A DNA stretch of 64,000 nucleotides from Coriaria nepalensis (Eukaryota > Streptophyta > Magnoliopsida > Cucurbitales > Coriariaceae). A model generated the notes under the pieces. The model searched no databases. It saw only the letters and a program-made list of their open reading frames with translations, and was not told the origin of the DNA. Below are positions 36,901 to 49,801 of this stretch, piece after piece (within the stretch, counting starts at the first letter, position 1; every line of letters starts with the position of its first letter). Position numbers and translations under genes: made by a program. Where the stretch lies: positions 20,987,501-21,051,500 of the forward strand of contig CP114481.1 in assembly GCA_027186245.1 (NCBI GenBank), written 5' to 3'.

Positions 36901-39900
36901 CGTACATAACTAGCTAGTGATCATTTAAGGGCAAGTATGCATTTATTTTATTTGAGATTCATGTCAATGAGTCTTTTCAAGTCACTAATTCATTTGAAAA
37001 TATTCAAATCAATTATATTTTTACACATCATACACTACTTTCGCGCATCACCTACTGATGGTCTTTTTAAGACAAGTATGCATTTGATTTATCTTATATT
37101 CATGTCACTGAGTCTTGTCAAGACAATAAATCATTTGGAAGCCATTGGAGCGAATACTATTTTCGCATTTCAAACACGACTATAGCGCATAGCTTGCATA
37201 TGATTTTTTGAAGGCAAGTATGAATTTGTTTAATCTCAGAGTCATCATCTCAATGACTCTTTGAAAGTCAGTAATTCATTCGAAAGCAATTAAAATGAAT
37301 TCTATTTTTGCACTTCAAACCCGACTTTCATACATAACTTGCTAATGATCATTTAAGGCCATGTATGGATTTGTTTTATTTGAGATTCATGTCAATGAGT
37401 CTTTTCAAGTCACTAATTCATTTGAAAACAATTCAAATGAATTCTATTTTTACACTTCAAAAACTACTTTCTCGCATCACCAACAGATGATCTTTTTAAG
37501 ACACGTATGCATTTGATTTATCTTATATTCCTGTCAATGAGTCTTGTCAAGACAAGAAATCATTTGGAAGCCATTGGAGCGAATACTATTTTCGCATTTC
37601 AAACACGACTATCGCACATAGCTTGCATATGATTTTTTGAAAGCAAGTATGAATTTGTTTAATCTTAGAGTCATCATCTCAGTGACTCTTTAAAAGTCAC
37701 TAATTCATTTGACAGCAATCAAAATGAATTCTATTTTCGCACTTCGAACCCGACGTTCGGACATAACTTGCTAATGATCATTTAAGGGCAAGTATGCATT
37801 TGTTTTATTTGAGATTGATGTCAATGAATCTTTTCAAGTCAGTAATGCATTTGAAAAAAATTCAAATGAATTCTATTTTCGCATTTCAAACACGACTATC
37901 GCGCATAGCTTGCATATGATTTTTTGAAGGCAAGTATGAATTTGTTTAATCTTAGAGTCATCATCTCAATCACTCTTTGAAAGTCACTAATTCATTTGAA
38001 GCCAATTAAAATGAATTCTATTTTCGCACTTTGAACCCGACTTTCGTACATAACTTGCTAATGATCATTTAAGGGCAAGTAGGGATTTGTTTTATTTGAG
38101 ATTCATGTCAATGAGTCTTTTCAGGTCACTAATTCATTTGCAAGCAGTTCGAACGAAGTCTATTTTTGCACTCCAAACACCACTTTTGTGCATCACTTGC
38201 TCATGATCTTTTTAAGACAAGTATGCATTTGATTTATCGTATATTCATGTCAAAGAGTCTTTTCAAGACAATAAATCATTTGGAAGCCATTGGAGCGAAT
38301 ATTATTTTCGCATTTTAAACACGACTATCGCGCATAACTTGCATATGATTTTTTGAAGGCAAGTATGAATTTGTTTAATCTTAGAGTCATCATCTCAATG
38401 ACTCTTTGAAAGTCAGTAATTCATTCGGAAGCAATTAAAATGAATTCTTATTTCGCACTTCGAACCCGACTTTCATACATAACTTGCTAATGATTATTTA
38501 AGAGCAAGTATGCATTTGTTTTATTTGAGATTCATGTCAATGAGTCTTTTCAAGTCACTAATTCATTTGAAAGCAATTCGAATGAATTCTATTTTTGCCC
38601 TTCAAACACCACTTTTGCGCATCACTTGCTCATGATCTTTTTAAGACAAGTATGCATTTGATTTATCTTATATTCATGTCAATGAGTCTTTTCAAGACAA
38701 TAAATCATTTCGAAGCCATTGGGGCGAATACTATTTTCGCATTTCAAACACGACTATCGCGCATAGCTTGCATATGATTTTTTGATGGCAAGCATGAATT
38801 CGTTTTATCTTAGAGTCATCATCTCAATAACTCTTTGAAAGTCACTAATTCATTTGAAAGCAATTAATATGAATTCTTATTTCGCACTTCGAACCTGACT
38901 TTCATACATAACTTGCTAATGATTATTAAAGGGCAAGAATGCAATTGTTTTATTTGAGATTCATGTTAATGAGTCTTTCCAAGTCACTAATTCATTTGCA
39001 AGCAGTTCGAACGAATTCTATTTTTGCACTTGAAACACCACTTTTGTGCATAACTTGCTCATGATCTTTTTAAGACAAGTATGCATTTGATTTATCTTAT
39101 ATTCATGTCAAAGAGTCTTTTCAAGACAATAAATCATTTGGAAGCCATTGGGGCAAACACTATTTTCACATTTCAAACACGACTATCGCGCATAGCTTGC
39201 ATATGATTTTTTTAAGGCAAGTATAAATTTGTTTAATCTTAGAGTCATCATCTCAATGACTCTTTGAACGTCACAAATTCATTTGAAAGCAATTAAAATG
39301 AATTCTTTTTTTTGCACTCCGAACCCGACTTTCGTACATAACTAGCTAATGATCATTTAAGGGCAAGTATGCATTTATTTTATTTGAGATTCATGTCAAT
39401 GAGTCTTTTGAAGTCACTAATTCATTTGAAAACAATTCAAATAAATTCTATTTTTACACTTCAAAAACTACTTTCGCGCATGACCTACTGATGATCTTTT
39501 TAAGACACGTATGCATTTGTTTTATCTTATATTCATGTCAATGAGTCTTGTCAAGACAATAAATCATTTGGAAGGCATTAGAGCGAATACTATTTTCGCA
39601 TTTCAAACACGACTATAGCGCATAGCTTCCATATGATTTTTTGAAGGCAAGTATGAATTTGTTTAATCTTAGAGTCATCATCTCAGTGACTCTTTGAAAG
39701 GCACTAATTCATTTGAAAGCAATTAAAATGAATTCTTTTTTCGCACTTCGAACCTGACCTTCGGACATAACTTGCTAATGATCATTTAAGGGCAAGTATG
39801 CATTTGTTTTATTTGAGATTCATGTCAATTAGTCTTTTCAAGTCAGTAATGCATTTGAAAAAAATTCAAATGAATTCTATTTTCGCATTTCAAACACGAC

Positions 39901-42900
39901 TATCGCGCATAGCTTCCATATGATTTTTTGAAGGCAAGTATGAATTTGTTTAATCTTAGAGTCATCATCTCAATCACTCTTTGAAAGTCACTAATTCATT
40001 TGAAGCCAATTAAAATGAATTCTATTTTCGCACTTTGAACCCGACTTTTGTACATAACTTGCTAATGATCATTTAAGGGCAAGTAGGGATTTGTTTTATT
40101 TGAGATTCATGTCAATGAGTCTTTTCAGGTCACTAATTCATTTGCAAGCAGTTCGAACGAAGTCTATTTTTGCACTCCAAACACCACTTTTGTGCATAAC
40201 TTGCTCATGATCTTTTTAAGACAAGTATGCATTTGATTTATCTTATATTCATGTCAAAGAGTCTTTTCAAGACAATAAATCATTTGGAAGCCATTGGGGC
40301 AAACACTATTTTCGCATTTCAAACACGACTATCGCGCATAGCTTGCATATGATTTTTTTAAGGCAAGTATAAATTTGTTTAATCTTAGAGTCATCATGTC
40401 AATGACTCTTTGAACGTCACTAATTCATTTGAAAGCAATTAAAATGAATTCTTTTTTTTGCACTCCGAACCCGACTTTCGTACATAACTAGCTAATGATC
40501 ATTTAAGGGCAAGTATGCATTTATTTTATTTGAGATTCATGTCAATGAGTCTTTTCAAGTCACTAATTCATTTGAAAGCAATTCTAACGAATTCGATTTT
40601 TGGACTTCAAACACCACTTTTGTGCATCACTTGCTCATGATCTTTTTAAGAGTAGCATGCATTTGATTTATCTTATATTCATGTCAATGAGCCTTTTCAA
40701 GACAATAAATCATTTCGAAGCCATTGGGGCGAATACTATTTTCGCATTTCAAATATGACTATCGTGCATAGCTTGCATATGATTTTTTTAAGGCATGTAT
40801 AAATTTGTTTAATCTTAGAGTCATCATCTCAATGACTCTTTGAACGTCACTAATTCATTTGAAAGCAATTAAAATGAATTCTTATTTCGCACTTCGAACC
40901 CGACTTTCATACATAACTTGCTAATGATTATTTAAGGGCAAGTATGCATTTGTTTTATTTGAGATTCATGTCAATGAGTCTTTTCAAGTCACTAATTCAT
41001 TTGAAAAAATTCAAATCAATTCTATTTTTACACATCAAACACTACTTTCGCGCATCACCTACTGATGATCTTTTTAAGACAAGTATACATTTGATTTATC
41101 TTATATTCATGTCAATCAGTCTTGTCAAGACAATAAATCATTTGGAAGCCATTGGAGCGAATACTATTTTCGCATTTCAAACACGACTATAGCGCATAGC
41201 TTGCATATGATTTTTTGAAGGCAAGTATGAATTTGTTTAATCTTAGAGTCATCATCTCAATGACTCTTTGAAAGTCAGTAATTCATTTGAAAGCAATTAA
41301 AATAAATTCTATTTTCGCACTTCAAACCCGACTTTCGTACAGACTTGCTAATGATCATTTAAGGCCATGTATGGATTTGTTTTATTTGAGATTCATGTCA
41401 ATGAGTCTTTTCAAGTCACTAATTCATTTGAAAACAATTCAAATGAATTCTATTTTTAAACTTCAAAAACTACTTTCTCGCATCACCTATTGATGATCTT
41501 TTTAAGACAAGTATGCATTTGATTTATCTTATATTCATGTCAATGAGTCTTGTCAAGACAAGAAATCATTTGGAAGCCATTGGAGCGAATATTATTTTCG
41601 CATTTCAAAGACGACTATCGCGCATAGCTTGCATATTATTTTTTGAAAGCAAGTATGAATTTGTTTAATCTTAGAGTCATCATCTCAGTGACTCTTTAAA
41701 AGTCACTAATTCATTTGACAGCAATTAAAATGAATTCTATTTTCGCACTTCGAACCCGACTTTCGGACATAACTTGCTAATGATAATTTAAGGGCAAGTA
41801 TGCATTTGTTTTATTTGAGATTCATGTCAATGAATCTTTTCAAGTCAGTAATGCATTTGAAAAAAATTCAAATGAATTTTAATTTCGCATTTCAAACACG
41901 ACTATCGCGCATAGCTTGCATATGATTTTTTGAAGGCAAGTATGAATTTGTTTAATCTTAGAGTCATCATCTCAATGACTCTTTGAAAGTCAGTAATTCA
42001 TTCGAAAGCAATTAAAATGAATTCTTATTTCGCACTTCGAGCCCGACTTTCATACATAACTTGCTAATGATTATTTAAGAGCAAGTATGCATTTGTTTTA
42101 TTTGAGATTCATGTCAATGAGTCTTTTGAAGTCACTAATTTATTTGAAAACAATTCAAATGAATTCTATTTTTACACTTCAAACACTACCTTCCCGCATT
42201 ACTTGCTAATGATCTTTTTAAGACAAGTATGCATTTGTTTTATCTTATATTCATTTCAATGAGTTTTTTCAAGACACTAAATCTTCTGGAAGCCATTGGA
42301 GCGAATACTATTATCGCATTTCAAACACGACTATCGCGCATAGCTTGCATATGATTTTTTCAAGGCAGGTATTAATTTGTTTAATCTTAGAGTCATCATC
42401 TCAATGACTCTTTGAAAGTCACTAATTCATTTTAAAGCAATTAAAACGAATTCTATTTTCGTACTTCGAACCCGAGTTTCGGACATAACTTGGTAATGAT
42501 CATTTAAGGCAAGTATGGATTTGTTTTATTTGAGATTCATGTCAATGAGTCTTTTCAAGTCACTAATTCATTTGAAAAAAAAATTCATATCAATTCTATT
42601 TTTACACATCAAACACTACTTTCGCGGATCACCTACTGATGATCTTTTTAAGACAAGTATACATTTGATTTATCTTATACTCAGGTCAATGAGTCTTGTT
42701 AAGACAATAAATCATTTGGAAGCCATTGGAGCGAATACTATTTTCGCATTCCAAACGGGACTATCGCGCAGAAATTGCATATGATTATTTGAAGGCAAGT
42801 ATGAATTTGTTTAATCTTAGAGTCATCATCTCAATGACTCTTTGAAAGTCACTAATTCATTTGAAAGCAATTAAAACGAATTCTATTTTCGCACTTCGAA
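36901..42900 (+). repeat. Interleaved CACC-type and TTTTGTG-type family 2 monomers
   Basis: The two C types, CATCACCTACTGATG and CACTTTTGTGCATCAC, alternate over a few hundred bases instead of forming separate blocks. B/C chimeric dimers recur (37,762-37,903, about 39,765-39,905 and about 41,770-41,910). A segment with GCAAGTAGGGATTTG occurs at 38,079 and 40,083 (offset 2,004, 14 monomers) and again at 45,378 (offset 5,295 from the second). No coding or foreign sequence. Confidence 0.86.
37762..37903 (+). repeat. B/C chimeric monomer (example of a recurrent type)
   Basis: This starts as B (CATAACTTGC, TGATCATTTAAGGGCA, TTTATTTGAGATT, GTCAGTAATGCATTTG). After GAATTCTATTTT it continues as the end of a C monomer (CGCATTTCAAACACGAC), running straight into CATAGCTTGC of the next A. 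Its length is 142 bp. It makes an A + B/C dimer of about 286 bp. The same structure with GTCAGTAATG is seen near 8.5, 10.1, 10.8, 39.9, 41.9, 45.1, 46.3, 47.9, 48.6, 49.7, 50.4, 52.0, 52.7, 53.4 and 54.6 kb. Confidence 0.88.
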
Positions 42901-43899
42901 CCCGACTTTCGGCCATAACATGCTAATGATCATTTAAGGGCATTTATAGATTTGTTTTATTTGAGATTCATGTCAATGAGTCTTTTGAAGTCACTAATTC
43001 ATTTGAAAACAATTCAAATAAATTATATTTTTACACTTCAAAAACTACTTTCGCGCATGACCTACTGATGATCTTTTTAAGACACGTATGCATTTGTTTT
43101 ATCTTATATTCATTTCAATGAGTTTTTTCAAGACACAAAATCTTCTCGAAGCCATTGGAGCGAATACTATTATCGCATTTCAAACACGACTATCGCGCAT
43201 AGCTTGCATATGATTTTTTGAAGGCAGGTATGAATTTGTTTGATCTTAGAGTCATCATCTCAATGACTCTTTGAAAGTCACTAATTCATTTGAAGGCAAT
43301 TAAAATGAATTCTATTTTCGCACTTTGAACCCGACTTTTGTACATAACTTGCTAATGATCATTTAAGGGCAAGTATGGATTTGTTTTATTTGAGATTCAT
43401 GTCAATGAGTCTTTTCAAGTTACTAATTCAATTGAAAAAAATTTAAATCAATTCTATTTTTACACATCAAACACTTCTTTCGTGCATCACCTACTGATGA
43501 TATTTTTAAGACAAGTATACATTTGATTTATCTTATATTCATGTCAATGAGTCTTGTCAAGACAATAAATCATTTGGAAGGCATTAGAGCGAATACTATT
43601 TTCGCATTTCAAACACGACTATAGCGCATAGCTTGCATATGATTTTTTGAAGGCAAGTATGAATTTGTTTAATCTTAGAGTCATCATCTCAATGACTCTT
43701 TGAAAGTCAGTAATTCATTTGAAAGCAATTAAAACGAATTCTATTTTCGCACTTCGAACCCGACGTTCGGACATAACTTGCTAATGATCATTTAAGGGCA
43801 AGTATGGATTTGTTTTTATTTGAGATTCATGTCAATGAGTATTTTCAAGTCACAAATTTAATTGAAAAAAATTCAAATCAATTCTATTTTTACACATCA

Positions 43900-44650
43900 A
43901 ACACTACTTTCGCGCATCACCTACTGATGATCTTTTTAAGACAAGGATACATTTGATTTATCTTATATTCATGTCAATGAGTCTGGTCAAGACAATAAAT
44001 CATTTGGAAGCCATTGGAGCGAATACTATTTTCGCATTTCAAACAAGACTATCGCGCATAAATTGCATATGATTTTTTGAAGGCAAGTATGAATTTGTTT
44101 AATCCTAGAGTCATCATCTCAATGACTCTTTGAAAGTTACTAATTCATTTGAAAGCAATTAAAACGAATTCTATTTCCGCACTTCGAACCTGAGTTTCGG
44201 ACATAACTTGCTAATGATCATTTAAGGGCGTGTATGGATTTGTTTTATTTGAGATTCATGTTAATGAGTCTTTTCAAGTCACTAATTCATTAGAAAACAA
44301 TTCAAATGAATTCTATTTTTACACTTCAAAAACTACTTTCTCGCATCACCTACTGATGATCTTTTTAAGACACGTATGCATTTGATTTATTTTATATTCA
44401 TGTCAATGAGTCTAGTCAAGACAATAAATCATTTGGAAGCCATTGGAGCGAATACTATTTTTTGCATTTCAAACACGACTATCGCGCATAGCTTGCATAT
44501 GATTTTTTGAAGGCAGGTATTAATTTGTTTAATCTTAGAGTCATCATCTCAATGACTCTTTGAAAGTCACTAATTCATTTTAAAGCAATTAAAACGAATT
44601 CTATTTTCGTACTCCGAACCCGAGTTTCGGACATAACTTGCTAATGATCA
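43900..44650 (+). repeat. Segment duplicated 1,576 bp away (left copy)
   Basis: This matches about 45,476-46,226 at an offset of 1,576 bp (11 monomers). Shared markers are GAGTCTGGTCAAGAC, CAAACAAGACTATCGC, GCATAAATTGCATATG, AATCCTAGAG, GAAAGTTACTAATTC, GGGCGTGTATGG and ATTTTTTGCATTTC. The match is lost where one copy reads GTATGGATTTG and the other GTATGTATTTG. Confidence 0.82.
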
Positions 44651-45649
44651 TTTAAGGGCAAGTATGGATTTGTTTTATTTGAGATTCATGTCAATGAGTC
44701 TTTTCAAGTCACTAATTCATTTGAAAACAATTCAAATGAATTCTATTTTTACACTTCAAACACTACTTTCATGCATCACCTACTGATGATCTTTTTAAGA
44801 CACGTATGCATTTGATTTATCTTATATTCATGTCAATGTGTCTTCTCAAGACAATAAATCATTTGGAAGCCATGGGAGCGAATACTATTTTCGCATTTCA
44901 AACATGACTATCACGCATAGGTTGCATATGATTTTTCGAAGGCAAGTATGAATTTGTTTAATCTTAGAGTCATCATCTCAGTGACTCTTTGAAAGGCACT
45001 AATTCATTTGAAAGCAATTAAAATGAATTCTTTTTTCGCACTTCGAACCTGACCTTCGGACATAACTTGCTAATGATCATTTAAGGGCAAGTATGCATTT
45101 GTTTTATTTGAGATTCATGTCAATTAGTCTTTTCAAGTCAGTAATGCATTTGAAAAAAATTCAAATGAATTCTATTTTCGCATTTCAAACACGACTATCG
45201 CGCATAGCTTGCATATGATTTTTTGAAGGCAAGTATGAATTTGTTTAATCTAAGAGTCATCATCTCAATCACTCTTTGAAAGTCACTAATTCATTTGAAG
45301 CCAATTAAAATGAATTCTATTTTCGCACTTTGAACCCGACTTTTGTACATAACTTGCTAATGATCATTTAAGGGCAAGTAGGGATTTGTTTTATTTGAGA
45401 TTCATGTCAATGAGTCTTTTCAAGTCACTAATTCAATTGAAAAAAATTTAAATCAATTCTATTTTTACACATCAAACACTTCTTTCGCGCATCACCTACT
45501 GATGATATTTTTAAGACAAGTATACATTTGATTTATCTTATATTCATGTCAATGAGTCTGGTCAAGACAATAAATCATTGGGAAGCCATTGGAGCGAATA
45601 CTATTTTCGCATTTCAAACAAGACTATCGCGCATAAATTGCATATGATT

Positions 45650-47935
45650 TTTTGAAGGCAAGTATGAATTTGTTTAATCCTAGAGTCATCATCTCAATGA
45701 CTCTTTGAAAGTTACTAATTCATTTGAAAGCAATTAAAACAAATTCTATTTTCGCACTTCGAACCTGAGTTTCGGACATAACTTGCTAATGATCATTTAA
45801 GGGCGTGTATGGATTTGTTTTATTTGAGATTCATGTTAATGAGTCTTTTCAAGTCACTAATTCATTTGAAAACAATTCAAATGAATTCTATTTTTACACT
45901 TCAAAAACTACTTTCTCGCATCACCTACTGATGATCTTTTTAAGACACGTATGCATTTGATTTATTTTATATTCATGTCAATGAGTCTAGTCAAGACAAT
46001 AAATCATTTGGAAGCCATTGGAGCGAATACTATTTTTTGCATTTCAAACACGTCTATCGCGCATAGCTTGCATATGATTTTTTGAAGGCAGGTATTAATT
46101 TGTTTAATCTTAGAGTCATCATCTCAATGACTCTTTGAAAGTCACTAATTCATTTTAAAGCAATTAAAACGAATTCTATTTTCGTACTCCGAACCCGAGT
46201 TTCGGACATAACTTGCTAATGATCATTTAAGGGCAAGTATGTATTTGTTTTATTTGAGATTCATGTCAATTAGTCTTTTCAAGTCAGTAATGCATTTAAA
46301 AAAAATTCAAATGAATTCTATTTTCGCATTTCAAACACGACTATCGCGCATAGTTTCCATATGATTTTTTGAAGGCAAGTATGAATTTGTTTAATCTTAG
46401 AGTCATCATCTCAATGACTCTTTGAAAGTCACTAATTCATTTGAAGGCAATTAAAATGAATTCTATTTTTGCACTTTGAACCCGACTTTTGTACATAACT
46501 TGCTAATGATCATTTAAGGGCAAGTATGGATTTGTTTTACTTGAGATTCATGTCAATGAGTCTTTTCAAGTCACTAATTCAATTGAAAAAAATTTAAATC
46601 AATTCTATTTTTACACATCAAACAGTTCTTTCGCGCATCACCTACTGATGATATTTTTAAGACAAGTATACATTTGATTTATCTTATATTCATGTCAATG
46701 AGTCTTGTCAAGACAATAAATCATTTGGAAGCCATTGGAGCGAATACTATTTTCGCATTTCAAACACGACTATAGCGCATAGCTTGCATATGATTTTTTG
46801 AAGGCAAGTATGAATTTGTTTAATCTTAGAGTCATCATCTCAATAACTCTTTGAAAGTCACTAATTCATTTGAAGGCAATTAAAATGAATTTTGTTTTCG
46901 CACTTCAAACCCGACTTTCGTACATAACTTGGTAATGATCATTTAAGGGCAAGTATGGATTTGTTTTATTTGAGATTCATGTCAATGAGTCTTTTCAAGT
47001 CACTAATTCAATTGAAAAAAATTCAAATCAATTCTATTTTTACACATCAAACACTACTTTCGCGCATCACCTACTGATGATATTTTTAAGACAAGTATAC
47101 ATTTGATTTATCTTATATTCATGTCAATGAGTCTTGTCAAGACAATAAATCATTTGGAAGCCATTGGAGCGAATACTATTTTCGCATTTCAAACACGACT
47201 ATAGCGCATAGCTTGCATATGATTTTTTGAAGGCAAGTATGAATTTTTTTAATCTTAGAGTCATCATCTCAATGACTCTTTGAAAGTCATTAATTCATTT
47301 GAAAGCAATTAAAACGAATTCTATTTTCACACTTCGAACTCGACTTTCGGACATAACTTGCTAATGATCATTTAAGGGCAAGTATGGATTTGTTTTATTT
47401 GAGATTCATGTCAATGAGTCTTTTCAAGTCACTAATTCATTTGAAAACAATTCAAATGAATTCTATTTTTACACTTCAAACACTACTTTCATGCATCACC
47501 TACTGATGATCTTTTTAAGACACGTATGCATTTGATTTATCTTATATTCATGTCAATGTGTCTTCTCAAGACAATAAATCATTTGGAAGCCATTGGAGCG
47601 AATACTATTTTCGTATTTCAAACACGACTATCACGCATAGGTTGCATATGATTTTTCGAAGGCAAGTATGAATTTGTTTAATCTTAGAGTCATCATCTCA
47701 GTGACTCTTTGAAAGGCACTAATTCATTTGAAAGCAATTAAAATGAATTCTTTTTTCGCACTTCGAACCTGACTTTCGGACATAACTTGCTAATGATCAT
47801 TTAAGGGCAAGTATGCAATTGTTTTATTTGAGATTCATGTCAATTAGTCTTTTCAAGTCAGTAATGCATTTGAAAAAAATTCAAATGAATTCTATTTTCG
47901 CATTTCAAACACGACTATCGCGCATAGCTTGCATA
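45650..47935 (+). repeat. 2.3-kb segment duplicated 4,152 bp away (left copy)
   Basis: This matches 49,802-52,087 at a constant offset of 4,152 bp (29 monomers). Shared rare variants are GAAAGTTACTAATTC, ATTTTTTGCATTTC, AAGTATGTATTTG, TAATGCATTTAAAAAAAATTC, CATCAAACAGTTC, ATGAATTTTGTTTTCGC and CATGCATCACC. Few differences are visible. The match fails at about 47,940, where this copy reads TTTTTTCAAGGC and the other TTTTTTGAAGGC, followed by different B/C usage. Because the copies are not adjacent, this looks like a larger unit later altered in between. Confidence 0.87.
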
Positions 47936-48870
47936 TGATTTTTTCAAGGCAAGTATGAATTTGTTTAATCTTAGAGTCATCATCTCAATGACTCTTTGAA
48001 AGTCACTAATTCATTTCAAAGCAATTAAAATGAATTCTATTTTCGCACTTTGAACCCGACTTTTGTACATAACTTGCTAATGATCATTTAAGGGCAAGTA
48101 TGGATTTGTTTTATTTGAGATTCATGTCAATGAGTCTTTTCAAGTCACTAATTCATTTGAAAACAATTCAAATGAATTCTATTTTTACACTTCAAACACT
48201 ACTTTCATGCATCACCTACTGATGATCTTTTTAAGACACGTATGCATTTGATTTATCTTATATTCATGTCAATGTGTCTTCTCAAGACAATAAATCATTT
48301 GGAAGCCATTGGAGCGAATACTATTTTCGTATTTCAAACACGACTATCACGCATAGGTTGCATATGATTTTTCGAAGGCAAGTATGAATTTGTTTAATCT
48401 TAGAGTCATCATCTCAGTGACTCTTTGAAAGGCACTAATTCATTTGAAAGCAATTAAAATGAATTCTTTTTTCGCACTTCGAACCTGACTTTCGGACATA
48501 ACTTGCTAATGATCATTTAAGGGCAAGTATGCAATTGTTTTATTTGAGATTCATGTCAATTAGTCTTTTCAAGTCAGTAATGCATTTGAAAAAAATTCAA
48601 ATGAATTCTATTTTCGCATTTCAAACACGACTATCGCGCATAGCTTGCATATGATTTTTTCAAGGCAAGTATGAATTTGTTTAATCTTAGAGTCATCATC
48701 TCAATGACTCTTTGAAAGTCACTAATTCATTTCAAAGCAATTAAAATGAATTCTATTTTCGCACTTTGAACCCGACTTTTGTACATAACTTGCTAATGAT
48801 CATTTAAGGGCAAGTATGGATTTGTTTTATTTGAGATTCATGTCAATGAGTCTTTTCAAGTCACTAATTC
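47360..48870 (+). repeat. Two tandem copies of a 716-bp pentamer HOR
   Basis: The marker CATGCATCACC at 47,490 and 48,206 is 716 bp apart, and the surrounding sequence matches across the whole unit, including CGTATTTCAAACACG, CATAGGTTGC, TTTTTCGAAGGC, GTATGCAATTG, TTTTTTCAAGGC and CATTTCAAAGC. The unit is one A-B-C trimer plus one A-B/C dimer. The match ends at about 48,871, where the second copy changes to CAATTGAAAAAAATTT. Part of it (about 48,060-48,690) recurs at 49,205-49,835 with an offset of 1,145 bp. Confidence 0.88.
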
Positions 48871-49801
48871 AATTGAAAAAAATTTAAATCAATTCTATTT
48901 TTACACATCAAACACTTCTTTCGCGCATCACCTACTGATGATATTTTTAAGACAAGTATACATTTGATTTATCTTATATTCATGTCAATGAGTCTGGTCA
49001 AGACAATAAATCATTGGGAAGCCATTGGAGCGAATACTATTTTCGCATTTCAAACAAGACTATCGCGCATAAATTGCATATGATTTTTTGAAGGCAAGTA
49101 TGAATTTGTTTAATCGTAGAGTCATCATCTCAATGACTCTTTGAAAGTCACTAATTCATTTTAAAGCAATTAAAACGAATTCTATTTTCGTACTCCGAAC
49201 CCGAGTTTCGGACATAACTTGCTAATGATCATTTAAGGGCAAGTATGGATTTGTTTTATTTGAGATTCATGTCAATGAGTCTTTTCAAGTCACTAATTCA
49301 TTTGAAAACAATTCAAATGAATTCTATTTTTACACTTCAAACACTACTTTCATGCATCACCTACTGATGATCTTTTTAAGACACGTATGCATTTGATTTA
49401 TCGTATATTCATGTCAATGTGTCTTCTCAAGACAATAAATCATTTGGAAGCCATTGGAGCGAATACTATTTTCGTATTTCAAACACGACTATCACGCATA
49501 GGTTGCATATGATTTTTCGAAGGCAAGTATGAATTTGTTTAATCTTAGAGTCATCATCTCAGTGACTCTTTGAAAGGCACTAATTCATTTGAAAGCAATT
49601 AAAATGAATTCTTTTTTCGCACTTCGAACCTGACTTTCGGACATAACTTGCTAATGATCATTTAAGGGCAAGTATGCAATTGTTTTATTTGAGATTCATG
49701 TCAATTAGTCTTTTCAAGTCAGTAATGCATTTGAAAAAAATTCAAATGAATTCTATTTTCGCATTTCAAACACGACTATCGCGCATAGCTTGCATATGAT
49801 T

